Shown here piece by piece: positions 55,733 through 64,000 of a stretch of 64,000 nt of DNA. A program made the translations under genes and the position numbers. The stretch is taken from NCBI GenBank assembly GCA_965237995.1, contig CBDEGO010000003.1:620001-684000 (forward strand). The letters are read 5' to 3'. The stretch is from JAAELZ01 sp965237995 (GTDB lineage Bacteria; Pseudomonadota; Gammaproteobacteria; Arenicellales; Poriferihabitantaceae). How positions within the stretch are numbered: the first letter of the stretch is position 1; each line of letters starts with the position of its first letter. The notes under the pieces were generated by a model. That model worked only from the letters and a program-made list of their open reading frames with translations. It was not told the origin of the DNA and ran no database searches.

Positions 55733-56461
55733 ATGCACGTACTCATAGTTTATTGCCATCCAGAACCTAAATCATTTAATGCTGCCCTCAAAGATGTCGC
55801 TGTTGAAACATTGTCGTCCTTAGGGAATACAGTTCAAATTTCCGATCTTTACGGTGAGGAATTTGATCCAGTTGAAAAGCCTAGTCACTTTATCAATCGT
55901 GATAATCCTAAATGGTTTTCTGCAGCTAATGAACAACGCCATGCGAGTACGAATGGATCTCTTCCCATTAGCGTAGCAAAGGAGATCGAGCGCTTGGAAA
56001 AAGCTGACTTCATCCTGCTTCAGTTTCCTCTCTGGTGGCATGCACCACCGGCAGTACTTAAAGGTTGGTTTGATCGGGTCTTTCTTAACGGGCTGTTATA
56101 TAACAGCACAATGCGTTATGACCGGGGTTACTTTAAAGGTAAAAGGGCGATGTGCTCGGTTACTACTGGTGCCCCAGAAATGACGTTTCAGGGAAATGGT
56201 CGCGGCGGAAATATGGATGTGATGCTCTGGGCAACACATTACTCACTTTATTACATGGGTTTTGAGGTTCTGTCACCATTTATCTCCTATGGCATACAAA
56301 GTTCGGGATTTACTACAATTGATGATGATCAAATGCGCCAACACTTAAACGATCAAAAGTCTGCTTTAGCTGATAGGTTAAAACATTCTGAGGAAATACA
56401 TTCTATGCCCTTCCCCGGTTGGAATGATTGGGACTCATTAGGTCGGCAAAAAGAAGTGTAG
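55733..56461 (+). CDS. NAD(P)H dehydrogenase (quinone), NQO/flavodoxin-fold family
   Basis: 242 residues from the ATG at 55733 (MHVLIVYCHPEPKSFNAALK); an in-frame TTG at 55694 would add 13 residues. Family features are the opening VYCHP.P.SFN FMN phosphate loop, FPLWWHAPPAVLKGWFDRVF, and VTTGAPEMTFQGNGRGG. It reduces quinones or other electrophiles with two electrons in the cytoplasm. The divergent LysR gene suggests induction by a small molecule. Confidence 0.9.
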   Translation: MHVLIVYCHPEPKSFNAALKDVAVETLSSLGNTVQISDLYGEEFDPVEKPSHFINRDNPKWFSAANEQRHASTNGSLPISVAKEIERLEKADFILLQFPLWWHAPPAVLKGWFDRVFLNGLLYNSTMRYDRGYFKGKRAMCSVTTGAPEMTFQGNGRGGNMDVMLWATHYSLYYMGFEVLSPFISYGIQSSGFTTIDDDQMRQHLNDQKSALADRLKHSEEIHSMPFPGWNDWDSLGRQKEV

Positions 56462-56864
56462 AGAATTTTTAGTTTTAAATATCGTGTGTATAAAGAACTC
56501 TAAATATTTCGCTCTGCTGAGCCTTATACTGCTATTCCTTGGGTTTTTCTATTGCCTATATAAGCAATATTGACGAATGTCCTTTACCGTTAATATCTCA
56601 ATAGCTCTAAGATACCGGTGACTGTCTCAGATGAGTATACAGCTGACGGTCATATTTTTCTGCATCAAATTAATATGTCTCTAAAGCGAACGGTTTTGAG
56701 ACAGTGCATTGCTGTTCAAATATCCGTAAAATCGACGCTGAAAAGTGTCTTTCTATTCGTCTTTTTATTACTAATCGTCCCAAAAGCCACGATGCCGATT
56801 TAGAGACACCAGTAATAATGCTTAGAGTTATCTGGTGAACAAACCTTGCGATGACCTCTAACAT
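56462..56864. other. Gene-free right end of the island
   Basis: About 400 bp. Short frames here show no family features. It holds GGTGACTGTCTCAGATGAG at 56617-56635 (near copy at 33232-33250), and TTTAGAGACACC at 56796-56807, whose reverse complement GGTGTCTCTAAA loosely mirrors that motif. This may be a ~190-bp element relic. The right 39-bp inverted repeat follows at 56821-56859. Confidence 0.5.
56821..56859 (+). repeat. Right 39-bp terminal inverted repeat
   Basis: Exact reverse complement of 52900-52938. AAC follows directly at 56860-56862, matching the AAC before the left copy, and a terminator hairpin starts at 56865. Confidence 0.8.
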
Positions 56865-56890
56865 AGCCCGCCTGAAGAGCGGGCTTTTTT
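56865..56890 (+). terminator. Rho-independent terminator, probably displaced from the Cas6-like operon
   Basis: A 7-bp GC-rich stem (AGCCCGC 56865-56871 with GCGGGCT 56879-56885) is followed by T6. The nearest plus-strand gene inside the island ends 400 bp earlier. Without the island it would lie about 25 bp after the gene at 52673-52876. Confidence 0.85.
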
Positions 56891-56960
56891 GTATTTGATG
56901 CTTGTGCTCCTGAGCCAGCGCCCTTATAAGTTAACACTCCTTATTAATCTTACACGCATA

Positions 56961-57392
56961 ATGGCAACTGAGCTTAGCGTCGAAAATATCGTTGAAACGT
57001 TTGAATTTCTACCCGACTGGGAACACCGTTATCAGTTTTTAGATGAATTAGGTGGCAAACTACCCGCCATGCCTTTAGAAGATCAAACCGACGAAACCAA
57101 AGTGCATCAATGTATGAGTGATGTCTGGGTTAAAGCCATGCCCAGCGCTCATCAAGTCGATCAAATTCAATTTAATGGTGACTGCAACACCGCTACCATC
57201 AAAGGCGTTGTGGCGGTATTAACCGTACTATTTTCAAATAAGACTGCCGAGGAAGTAGAGCAAACTGACATTGATGAGCTGTTTAAGCAGCTACAACTAT
57301 TTGAACATCTAAGCCCTAATAGGCACGTAGGTGTCTACGCGATTGTCGAGAAAATGAAGCAACAAGCTCGCGATTTAAAGTTTAATCACTAA
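56961..57392 (+). CDS. sufE: SufE family sulfur acceptor
   Basis: 143 residues from the ATG at 56961; the frame is open to 56889 but that would start inside the terminator. The persulfide cysteine lies in VHQCMSDVWVK (family V.GC.S.VW). FLPDWEHRYQFLDELGGKLP opens the fold, and LSPNRHVGVYAIVEKMK closes it. SufE takes sulfur from a SufS-type desulfurase for Fe-S cluster assembly. No sufBCDS genes are near, so a CsdE-like role or a link to the sulfur pathway is also open. Confidence 0.9.
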   Translation: MATELSVENIVETFEFLPDWEHRYQFLDELGGKLPAMPLEDQTDETKVHQCMSDVWVKAMPSAHQVDQIQFNGDCNTATIKGVVAVLTVLFSNKTAEEVEQTDIDELFKQLQLFEHLSPNRHVGVYAIVEKMKQQARDLKFNH

Positions 57393-57403
57393 ATAATAAA
57401 TAA

Positions 57404-57760
57404 ATGAGATATATGCTCGGCGTATTGCTAAACGGCATTGCCCAATTGGAATACGACAGAGAGAAACCACTAGACGCTAACCAAGCCGACTATATCGACA
57501 GCATGGACGTCAAAATGGATAAAGGTATCCAGATTGATCAGCAAAAGGTTGGTTCGCCGAGCATTGAACAGCGCGCTGAATTCGTCGCCAGTAATTTGTA
57601 CCATGCAATTCGCGCAGACGATGAACTGATTGCGGCAGCGATGTGTACGTATTTAGCTGTGCGCATCCCTACGCTAAAGCAAGTATTTATGGATGATAAA
57701 GATGGGCGGTTAGCATCGAATTCATCTATAACAAACCTTATAGCAAGCAAGTTGCGGTAG
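57404..57760 (+). CDS. Uncharacterised 118-residue protein
   Basis: Soluble and acidic, with RYMLGVLLNGIAQLEYDREK, ANQADYIDSMDVKMDKGIQI, and a helical middle ASNLYHAIRADDELIAAAMC. No family recognised. It starts 11 bp after sufE on the same strand and is probably co-transcribed with it. Confidence 0.7.
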   Translation: MRYMLGVLLNGIAQLEYDREKPLDANQADYIDSMDVKMDKGIQIDQQKVGSPSIEQRAEFVASNLYHAIRADDELIAAAMCTYLAVRIPTLKQVFMDDKDGRLASNSSITNLIASKLR

Positions 57761-57852
57761 AGTTCAATAGCAAGTTGAACTAGCCCAAAAGGCTATAGTT
57801 ACCCATGATTGCTAACAGACCGATAACATGACAACAACCCCAGTACAGCGAC

Positions 57853-58149
57853 ATGAAATTGACTAGTTTTTTCACCTTACTGCTCAGATTAACCGTGATC
57901 TCCCTGCTCGCGCTCTATCTACAAATTATGCTAGCTATTAACAGCTCTAGCTTATTGCTCTCGCTGCAAAACTGGATACACAACGCCGCCCGTAGCGTAT
58001 TTTCCCTTGTAGATGCTAACTCCACATTTCAGGTGACCTACAACTTTCTCAATGGGAATAATATCATCGTACACACCTTATTTATCTTGGTGGCTTATTT
58101 TATTGCGTACCTATTAGGTATTTTATTTAGATGGGTAACGGCCTCTTAA
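57853..58149 (+). CDS. Small membrane protein with two predicted helices
   Basis: 98 residues with hydrophobic segments at about 8-35 (LLLRLTVISLLALYLQIMLA) and 73-95 (VHTLFILVAYFIAYLLGILF). The middle may face the periplasm. No family recognised. It lies 92 bp after the 118-residue gene and converges on the HopJ-like gene. Confidence 0.65.
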   Translation: MKLTSFFTLLLRLTVISLLALYLQIMLAINSSSLLLSLQNWIHNAARSVFSLVDANSTFQVTYNFLNGNNIIVHTLFILVAYFIAYLLGILFRWVTAS

Positions 58150-58203
58150 TCAGCCCTTAAAAAGGCTGGCGACCGGTTTAAATATAACAGCACACTAACA
58201 GGT

Positions 58204-58563
58204 TCAACTAATTCTAGTCAGTACCTGTCCATTAAAGCTAATGCCAGCCCAACCGTGTTTAATAAACGCACGGATATTGGCGTGGTCTTCTCCGTCAAGG
58301 TTGCCTAGCACATCGTCACGATAAAACGTGCCAAAGCAGGCGAGGGTTTGCTGTTCATTCAATTGTTGGTCAAGCCCAAATGCAAATACCCGACAAGAGC
58401 CTTCGTTGGTACCGGCCTCATTAACGACTTTATCCTCTGCAAAACCGTTAGTAAACTGAGTAGGCGTATAATGGTAGCTCACATTAATAGCCTCCATCAC
58501 ATCGGTAAAATCAACGCTTTGCGGCGAATTTATAATTTGCTCTAGGAGTTTCTCAAGAACCAT
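58204..58563 (-). CDS. HopJ family protein
   Basis: 119 residues. VDFTDVMEAINVSYHYTPTQ and FTNGFAEDKVVNEAGTNEGS, then CFGTFYRDDVLGNLDGEDHA with NIRAFIKHGWAGISFNG, match the HopJ family (named after a Pseudomonas type III effector but widespread in aquatic gammaproteobacteria without such systems). No secretion system is nearby, so an effector role is unlikely. Confidence 0.9.
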   Translation of the reverse strand: MVLEKLLEQIINSPQSVDFTDVMEAINVSYHYTPTQFTNGFAEDKVVNEAGTNEGSCRVFAFGLDQQLNEQQTLACFGTFYRDDVLGNLDGEDHANIRAFIKHGWAGISFNGQVLTRIS

Positions 58564-58632
58564 GGGTACCTCATTGGGTTAACAGGCGTGGGTACTAACA
58601 CTGACGCCTAGACCAAACTAACTTAGCGAAGG

Positions 58633-58914
58633 TTAATCTGAGCGATCAGTTACTTCGAGCAAGTGATATCCAAATTGCGTTTTTACTGGCCCGTGTACCG
58701 TATTTAATGCATCGTTAAAGACCACTTGATCAAATTCAGGCACCATCTGACCTTTGCCAAACTGACCGAGGTCACCGCCTCTTGAACCCGATGGGCAGCT
58801 TGAATTCATTTTGGCTACTTCGCCAAAATCTGCACCATTTTCTATTTCTGTTTTAAGTTCTAAACATTTGTCTTCTGAGTCCACCAAAATGTGACGCGCG
58901 CTTGCCGTTGGCAT
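58633..58914 (-). CDS. ppiC: Parvulin-type peptidyl-prolyl isomerase
   Basis: 93 residues, one rotamase domain without signal, the size of cytoplasmic PpiC. Motifs are ASARHILVDSEDKCLELKTE, FGEVAKMNSSCPSGSRGGDL with GDLGQFGKGQMVPEFDQVVF, and VKTQFGYHLLEV at the end. It lies 69 bp ahead of the HopJ-like gene on the same strand. Confidence 0.95.
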   Translation of the reverse strand: MPTASARHILVDSEDKCLELKTEIENGADFGEVAKMNSSCPSGSRGGDLGQFGKGQMVPEFDQVVFNDALNTVHGPVKTQFGYHLLEVTDRSD

Positions 58915-59045
58915 ATAACTATCCTGAATAATGAAAGCGTTAATAATAACGGAGATAGCTGCTTACACTCAAGCCAAATTGCCATTACCGAACCACAAAA
59001 TGCGCCGATAATTAATTGGCATGCAGTGCCATACCAGCAAACCTA

Positions 59046-62000
59046 TCATACGTGTATGTTGACCGAACTCCCCTGCTTACCGCTAACAATATCAATACGC
59101 TGATGGATTTGTTCTCGTAGCTCAGCGACATGCGAGATCACACCAACCATGCGACCTGACTCTCCTAAGTCCATTAAGGTCCGCACCGCTTCATCTAATG
59201 AATCTGCGTCTAAGCTACCAAAGCCTTCGTCAACAAACAGTGTATCTAAATGAACGCCCCCCGCATAGGCTTGCACAACTTCAGACAGCCCTAACGCCAA
59301 CGACAAAGATGCGATAAAACTTTCGCCGCCCGACAAAGTGGCAACCGACCGCGTTTTGCCTGTGTAGGCGTCATCAACCTCTAACTCTAGGCCCGAAGCC
59401 TTACCTCCTTTGGCGGGGTCTTCCTTGCGGATTAGTGCATAACGTCCCTTACTCATTTGAGTGAGGCGCTGACTTGCGGCGATAAGTACATCATCCAGCA
59501 ACACACCCAACACGAAACGTTGCAAGCTGATCTTTTTACCGGTTTGGCCGTTGGCCACTTCAGACAAAGTACCGATGGTTTTGTATTGTTGCTCTTGGTG
59601 GTGTTGTTCTTTAGTTAATGTTTGAATCAACTTGTCTGCGTTTTCTAACTGACTCAAACGCGAGTGTAATTGTTGCCAGCGACTCTCTGCTTGTTGTAAC
59701 GCTTGCTGCTGCTCTTCTAGTACGTGTTGCTGCTCAGCGATATTTGGCTTTTCTTGCCCTTTTAAGACAGCTTCTTGTTGCTCGATCGCACCCAACAATT
59801 TATTTTGCTTTTGCGTAAACGAATCAATTGCGGTGGTCAATTCAGCAAGTTGTGCCTCACTTCGAGATGCTGCTTCATATTCTTGTTGATTATTAAATTC
59901 ACTGGCAAGCAGGCTCGCTTGCCACTCAGTCGTTGCCGCAGCGTGACTGCGTTGCGCATTAAGTATCGCCTTGTCTAACGACGCTAACAATGCCGTCGCG
60001 CCTTCATGGGCCTTGCCGAGTTCTAAGTGCTTAGACCGCGTAGTCTCAATAAATTGTTGTTTTACTTGTAAGGTAGAAGTAGCACCAACAATTGCCTGCA
60101 ATAGCGCCCCAGTTTCACGATATTGTTTCGGTAACTCATTACGGGCTAGCTCTAAAGCCGTACGCTGCGACTCGGTTTGTTTTTCACTCTGCGCGAGCGC
60201 CGTTTGGTGTTGAGTTAAGGCCGTAGCGTCTTGTTGTTTCTGCTCTTGCATCTCTGCGAGCTGCTTCGCTATTTCACCGAGTTTAACTTGCTGCAAATTC
60301 CAGTTATCTAGCTGCGCTTGTTTATCGGCAAGTCTTTGCTTTAAAGTAGCAATATCTTCGTGTTGATTCGCCGGGCTGATGGGTTTCTCGGTTTGAGCCG
60401 TTAGCTCTTTACTTTGCGCATTTAGCTCGCCGTATTTTTCACGCGCGTCGTTTAACTTGCTCCTTATATCATCAAGTAACGAGACAGCCTCAGCCCGTTG
60501 TTCATCGCTAGGCGGGCTATTGTCGCCTGCACTACTTGGAGCTGGATGTTCGGTACTGCCACATACCGGACAAGGGTTATCTGGTTCTAATTGTCGCGCT
60601 AAAATACTGGCTTGACCCTGATGCCAACGCAACTCCAATTGCTGGTGATGCTTTTGCGCTTTTTCAAACTCGGTTTTTAGCTGATCACCCGTTTGATTCA
60701 AGCGCTTAAGCTCTTTATTCACTATAGCGAGTTGAGCGCTCGCTTTTTCTCGTTGCTCGAACAACTCTAGCTGTCTATTAATTTCTAATAAACCCGTTTT
60801 AAGCTCTGCTTCGTTAGCAAGCGTTTGGCTGGTCTGTGTGTGTTGCTGCTCTAAGTTCAGGCAAGACTGGGTTAAGGCCGCGACTTGCTTACTCTTTTCC
60901 TCGGTCAGCTGCTGGTTTTGTGCCAATTGTTGTGCGCTATCCGTATGTGCTTTTATTGCAACTTCTAACGTATCTGCACGCGACTGATAAGCTTGCAGTT
61001 GGGTGATTTCTTGTTGTAAGTTGAGCACTTGTTGCTCACACTCTGGTAACTGTTGCACTTGCTCCATCACCGTATCAAGCGCACTTTGCCTCGCTAACAA
61101 AGCAGTTTCAGCCGCACCTTGTTCAGCGAGTAGTGTGGTCTTGTCGCGCTCGCACCTGCTTAGTTCAGCATAAAGCGGCATCAACTTCGCGGCCAATTGT
61201 GCTTGCTGCCGCTCAACAGTTAATAAGGTAACCTGCTGCGCTTCTTCTTTAAGTTCAGTTCGTTGTTGGTATAACTGAGCTAACCGCTCAAATTGTTGGT
61301 CTAATTGCTGTAATGCTTGGAAGTGGGCGTTCAACTCCAGCACCTGAGCCTGCTTAGTCTTTAATCTTTTTTGCTCTGCTTGCGCTAGTGGTCGTTGTTC
61401 AACCAACGTAGCATTTAAGTCTTCGACCGTATCTAAGCCCACACTCTGCAACACACCCAACTGCTTGTCCCGTAGTTTATTTGCCTCATCGACCACCGTT
61501 TTGGACAAGGCTCTCAGCTTATCTTCAATTCGCTTGTAATGATGTGTTTGAAACAACTGACTAAAGATTTCCTCTCGGTGTTTCGAATCCGCCATTAATA
61601 GTTGTCGAAACTTGCCCTGCGGCAATACCATCACCTGCCGGAATTGATCGACCTTCAAGCTAGTTAGCCCCTCTATCGCCCGCGTTACTTCGCTAACTTT
61701 ACCTGCTAGCAACTGCATCTGCTCGCCTTGCAGGCGATATAGATTTGCTGTTGGTTTATGCAACACATCCATGGCGCTCTGTTCACTATTACGCGACCGC
61801 GGTTTAAATTGTTCAGGCTCACGATGTACGCGATAACGCACTGCGTTTAATTCAAAGGTGAGCTCAACTTCAGTTAGCAGACCTGGCGCTGCATAGTCGC
61901 AACGCATCTGTCGGCCTTCACGCTCTGCCCCTGTAGTTTGCCCGTAGAGCGCAAAACAAATTGCATCAAGAATAGTGGTTTTACCCGCGCCTGTTGGCCC

Positions 62001-62102
62001 ATTGATTAAAAACAGCGTATTCTTCCCCAGCAAGGTGAAATCGATTACTTGGACATTAGCAAACGGCCCGAAGGCCGTCATTGTTACCGATAGCGGGCGC
62101 AC
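59046..62102 (-). CDS. sbcC: SbcC, SMC-like ATPase of the SbcCD nuclease
   Basis: 1018 residues. Walker A is GPTGAGKT at 35-42. Two very long Gln/Glu-rich coiled-coil arms meet at the zinc hook CPVCG (Cys511, Cys514). The C-terminal lobe holds LSGGESFIASLSLALGL and LFVDEGFGSLD. With SbcD it opens hairpins and processes double-strand ends. The start is GTG, 1 bp after the sbcD stop, so the two are translated together. Confidence 0.97.
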   Translation of the reverse strand: MRPLSVTMTAFGPFANVQVIDFTLLGKNTLFLINGPTGAGKTTILDAICFALYGQTTGAEREGRQMRCDYAAPGLLTEVELTFELNAVRYRVHREPEQFKPRSRNSEQSAMDVLHKPTANLYRLQGEQMQLLAGKVSEVTRAIEGLTSLKVDQFRQVMVLPQGKFRQLLMADSKHREEIFSQLFQTHHYKRIEDKLRALSKTVVDEANKLRDKQLGVLQSVGLDTVEDLNATLVEQRPLAQAEQKRLKTKQAQVLELNAHFQALQQLDQQFERLAQLYQQRTELKEEAQQVTLLTVERQQAQLAAKLMPLYAELSRCERDKTTLLAEQGAAETALLARQSALDTVMEQVQQLPECEQQVLNLQQEITQLQAYQSRADTLEVAIKAHTDSAQQLAQNQQLTEEKSKQVAALTQSCLNLEQQHTQTSQTLANEAELKTGLLEINRQLELFEQREKASAQLAIVNKELKRLNQTGDQLKTEFEKAQKHHQQLELRWHQGQASILARQLEPDNPCPVCGSTEHPAPSSAGDNSPPSDEQRAEAVSLLDDIRSKLNDAREKYGELNAQSKELTAQTEKPISPANQHEDIATLKQRLADKQAQLDNWNLQQVKLGEIAKQLAEMQEQKQQDATALTQHQTALAQSEKQTESQRTALELARNELPKQYRETGALLQAIVGATSTLQVKQQFIETTRSKHLELGKAHEGATALLASLDKAILNAQRSHAAATTEWQASLLASEFNNQQEYEAASRSEAQLAELTTAIDSFTQKQNKLLGAIEQQEAVLKGQEKPNIAEQQHVLEEQQQALQQAESRWQQLHSRLSQLENADKLIQTLTKEQHHQEQQYKTIGTLSEVANGQTGKKISLQRFVLGVLLDDVLIAASQRLTQMSKGRYALIRKEDPAKGGKASGLELEVDDAYTGKTRSVATLSGGESFIASLSLALGLSEVVQAYAGGVHLDTLFVDEGFGSLDADSLDEAVRTLMDLGESGRMVGVISHVAELREQIHQRIDIVSGKQGSSVNIHV

Positions 62103-62103
62103 T

Positions 62104-63243
62104 TTATTCTTCGCTGTTCTGACACTGCTCCAACACGCTTTTTACAACCTCGGCTTGTTCAGCGGTCAGTGTTTCGCCTTGCACCTGTTGATAAAAATCG
62201 TTAAACATCGCCCACTCGCCCTTCACTAGTTGAGCGCGATCAACAGCGACACGTTGATTGTCAGCAAGCAAGCCCGGACGCTCTATGTGCAACACATTAG
62301 GATAAACGCTTCGCAGTCTCTGCATGGGTTCCAGCAGCGCTTGCTTATCGGTTAAACGTATCAATAAATAATCATCGGAGTTCGGATCAGTTTTACCAGT
62401 TTCAATCAGGCTTTCAAGTTCGCCTTCTAGTGTGCGCATATTGCGTAACGGTGATAGCGCTATTAGCTCAATCTGACACTGCCCTTTTTCATCCATTTCC
62501 ACCAAAGTAACCGACTTATTGTGCTTTTCTTCAGAAAACGAATACTTCAATATCGAACCAGAATAGCGAATGGTAGATCGACTTCGTTGTTGAGGGCCGT
62601 GCAAATGTCCTAACGCGACATAATCGAACTGCTTAAAATGATCGCTAGAAACTTGATCTGCACCGCCAATGGATAATGGTCGTTCGGAATCACAGACCTC
62701 GGCTCCACCTACAAAACAATGGCTAATCAAAACATTGCGCTGACTAGCCTCTGGTTGCAGATTGCCAATTAAGAACCGCATGGCGTCATCATGGCTTTTA
62801 ACTTCCAATGCACTCTCAAACACATCTCGAACCATCAATGGGTCGGCATAGGGCAAGCCATAAAACGCAACTTCACCAAAAGCATCACTTAAACAAATGG
62901 GTTTATGTTCTTGCGACAACTTTCCGAGCATATATAAATTCGCTTTTGCTAATTGCCCCGAACCAAAATTGAGACGCTCTGGACTATCGTGGTTGCCAGA
63001 TATGAGTATGACAGGAATACTAAGCTGGTTACACAGTACACTAAGCACCTCATCGACCAAAGACACCGCGCTTGCGGGAGGCACTGCGCGGTCATATAGG
63101 TCTCCTGCGATGATCACTACATCTACCTGTTTTTCCTCTGCTAAAACGATGATCTGATCTAGCACATGGCGCTGGTCTTCAAGTAAATTCACTTGGTGAA
63201 ACTGGCGACCAATATGCCAATCAGAGGTGTGCAGGATTCGCAT
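62104..63243 (-). CDS. sbcD: SbcD, Mre11-like nuclease subunit
   Basis: 379 residues. The metallophosphoesterase motifs appear in order: ILHTSDWHIGRQ, IIAGDLYDRAVPP, LISGNHDSPERL, and ISHCFVGG with ALGHLHGPQ later. It is the nuclease partner of SbcC. Full length for the family. It is first in the sbcDC unit. Confidence 0.97.
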   Translation of the reverse strand: MRILHTSDWHIGRQFHQVNLLEDQRHVLDQIIVLAEEKQVDVVIIAGDLYDRAVPPASAVSLVDEVLSVLCNQLSIPVILISGNHDSPERLNFGSGQLAKANLYMLGKLSQEHKPICLSDAFGEVAFYGLPYADPLMVRDVFESALEVKSHDDAMRFLIGNLQPEASQRNVLISHCFVGGAEVCDSERPLSIGGADQVSSDHFKQFDYVALGHLHGPQQRSRSTIRYSGSILKYSFSEEKHNKSVTLVEMDEKGQCQIELIALSPLRNMRTLEGELESLIETGKTDPNSDDYLLIRLTDKQALLEPMQRLRSVYPNVLHIERPGLLADNQRVAVDRAQLVKGEWAMFNDFYQQVQGETLTAEQAEVVKSVLEQCQNSEE

Positions 63244-63738
63244 GCGTTTAAATTATTCCCGTGCAGTTCAAAACAGTATAAATAGGTCGCGTACTCGCTG
63301 TATATAACATCGCTTTGATTATAGGTGATCTCCGTCTTATCATCAGCGTTAAACCGAATTAGAATGAACTTTGATAGTTGATACTGGGCCAATCCCTATC
63401 TCGACTGTTAGCGAAAGCAACAGCATGATGATAACCGAGCTAATCAACTCAATTGATGGACGAGAGCCTCTCTTAGACTACAATTAAATCTGCCCAAAAG
63501 ACTCTAGCCGCATACGCAAACCTAACTGACAGCCCTGCCTATAATGCGCACCACTTTATCTGTACTTGCCATGATGAACTAAGTAGTTAATACTTAGTCT
63601 TATCAGCGTCAGTCACTTAATTCTTTGCGAGAAACTGGTTGCAGATAAGCAGTTCAAATTGCTTATCTTTATCGAGTCAAAATGCCATAGTAATAAATTT
63701 TTATCCTAAACAGTCATACTCAGACGATGGAACACACC
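63244..63738. other. Spacer between sbcD and msrB
   Basis: About 490 bp with no gene-like frame (a 17-codon frame at 63424 is not convincing) and no hairpin with a T-run. It must contain the divergent promoters of sbcDC and the exported msrB; no motif stands out. Confidence 0.55.
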
Positions 63739-64000
63739 ATGCCAAACAAAAAAATTTCACGACGTAAACTAATTGAAGGTGCATTGCTAGCCAGCGCTGG
63801 TGCCTTTTCACTCAAAGCCAGCGCTGATCAAAGCGCCTCATACACCAAAATTTCAGACGTAGCTCCAAGAGAAGAAGATTTTACCTATGAAATTCAACGC
63901 TCGGATGAAGAGTGGCAAGCTTTGCTCTCACCCGAAGAATATTTAATCTTACGCGAAGGCAATACCGAAGCCCCTAAAAGTAGCCCGCTGTGGAATGAAA
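63739..64000 (+). CDS. msrB: Peptide-methionine (R)-S-oxide reductase with RR signal, 3' end outside window
   Basis: 87 residues are visible before the window ends. The start may be this ATG or the in-frame ATG at 63727. A twin-arginine-type signal (KKISRRKLIEGALLASAGAF) is followed by the MsrB opening FTYEIQRSDEEWQALLSPEE and YLILREGNTEAPKSSPLWNE. MsrB reduces methionine-R-sulfoxide in proteins. Export, probably by Tat, would place it in the periplasm. The catalytic Cys region lies off the window. Confidence 0.88.
   Translation, partial: MPNKKISRRKLIEGALLASAGAFSLKASADQSASYTKISDVAPREEDFTYEIQRSDEEWQALLSPEEYLILREGNTEAPKSSPLWNE

Larger units (their letters stand above)
52900..56859. mobile_element. 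3.96-kb island bounded by perfect 39-bp inverted repeats
   Basis: The left end (52900-52938, AGAGGTCATCGCAAGG...) and right end (56821-56859, ...CCTTGCGATGACCTCT) are exact inverted copies. AAC lies directly outside both ends (52897-52899 and 56860-56862), like a 3-bp target duplication. Inside are a GNAT, an unknown gene, a YciI-like pseudogene, a LysR gene and a quinone reductase, but no transposase or integrase. Removing the island brings the terminator at 56865 to about 25 bp after the 52673 gene, which supports insertion. Confidence 0.65.

Noticed and set aside
56618..56803. 61-residue open frame on the plus strand
   Set aside because: No family features, poor start site, and it lies over the repeat motif near the island's right end. 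Probably chance.
58204..58563. HopJ-like protein as a type III secretion effector
   Set aside because: No type III genes are near and the family is common in free-living marine bacteria. The name is historical.
1..64000. CRISPR array to go with the Cas6-like gene
   Set aside because: I looked for regularly spaced direct repeats of 23-40 bp around 50-57 kb and elsewhere and found none. The repeats present are dispersed or inverted.

Overview
The window comes from a gammaproteobacterium of roughly mid-40s percent GC (estimated by eye) that oxidises sulfur with the reverse dissimilatory sulfite reductase (rDsr) pathway. Evidence for the class is the recN-bamE pair, the carA-carB-greA order, the HAE1-type RND pump, sbcDC, and above all a full dsr cluster in the order of sulfur-oxidising gammaproteobacteria (dsrABEFHC-MKLJOPNR). 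I cannot assign a genus. No rRNA, tRNA or CRISPR array was seen.

Layout. 0-9.4 kb is core housekeeping: recN (5' end off the window), a GNAT, bamE, a secreted protein with an RR motif, hinT, and the minus-strand units carAB-greA and dapB. 9.6-17.3 kb holds a secreted S8 protease, a small lipoprotein and an RND adaptor/pump pair. 17.3-29.3 kb holds clpB, an Atm1-type ABC exporter, pdxJ, xpt, a FAD oxidoreductase, a DUF2520 protein, a LysR regulator divergent from a fatty acid hydroxylase family gene, and a PLP-dependent desulfhydrase-like enzyme.

29.4-33.4 kb is a first accessory patch of small, unrelated minus-strand genes (two GNATs, DUF2971, GFA, EamA). Several spacers carry a related repeat ending in an RYYYAAC/GTTRRRY-type box, like a decayed integron cassette array. 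One GNAT is frameshifted. 33.8-37.8 kb carries metabolic genes (Ldh2-type dehydrogenase, alpha/beta hydrolase, EamA, VOC, GST).

37.9-50.6 kb is the dsr operon on the minus strand. DsrAB with siroheme amidated by DsrN oxidises sulfur delivered as DsrC persulfide/trisulfide through DsrEFH. DsrL supplies the NAD(P)H-linked flavoprotein step. The membrane complex DsrMKJOP links DsrC redox state to quinone and periplasmic heme. DsrR is a cysteine-free A-type protein. A VOC gene sits unexpectedly between dsrC and dsrM. Diverging from dsrA is a four-gene unit (50.9-52.9 kb) encoding two small proteins, a 234-residue protein and a Cas6/Cmx6-like RAMP protein with no cas genes or CRISPR array nearby.

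52.90-56.86 kb is a second accessory island bounded by perfect 39-bp inverted repeats and a 3-bp direct repeat. Removing it on paper puts a strong terminator just behind the Cas6-like operon. It holds a GNAT, an unknown gene, a frameshifted YciI-like gene, a LysR gene with an in-frame TGA near its start, and a quinone reductase. I see no transposase in it. 56.9-64 kb returns to core genes: sufE, two unknowns, a HopJ-family gene, ppiC, sbcCD, and the start of a putatively exported msrB.
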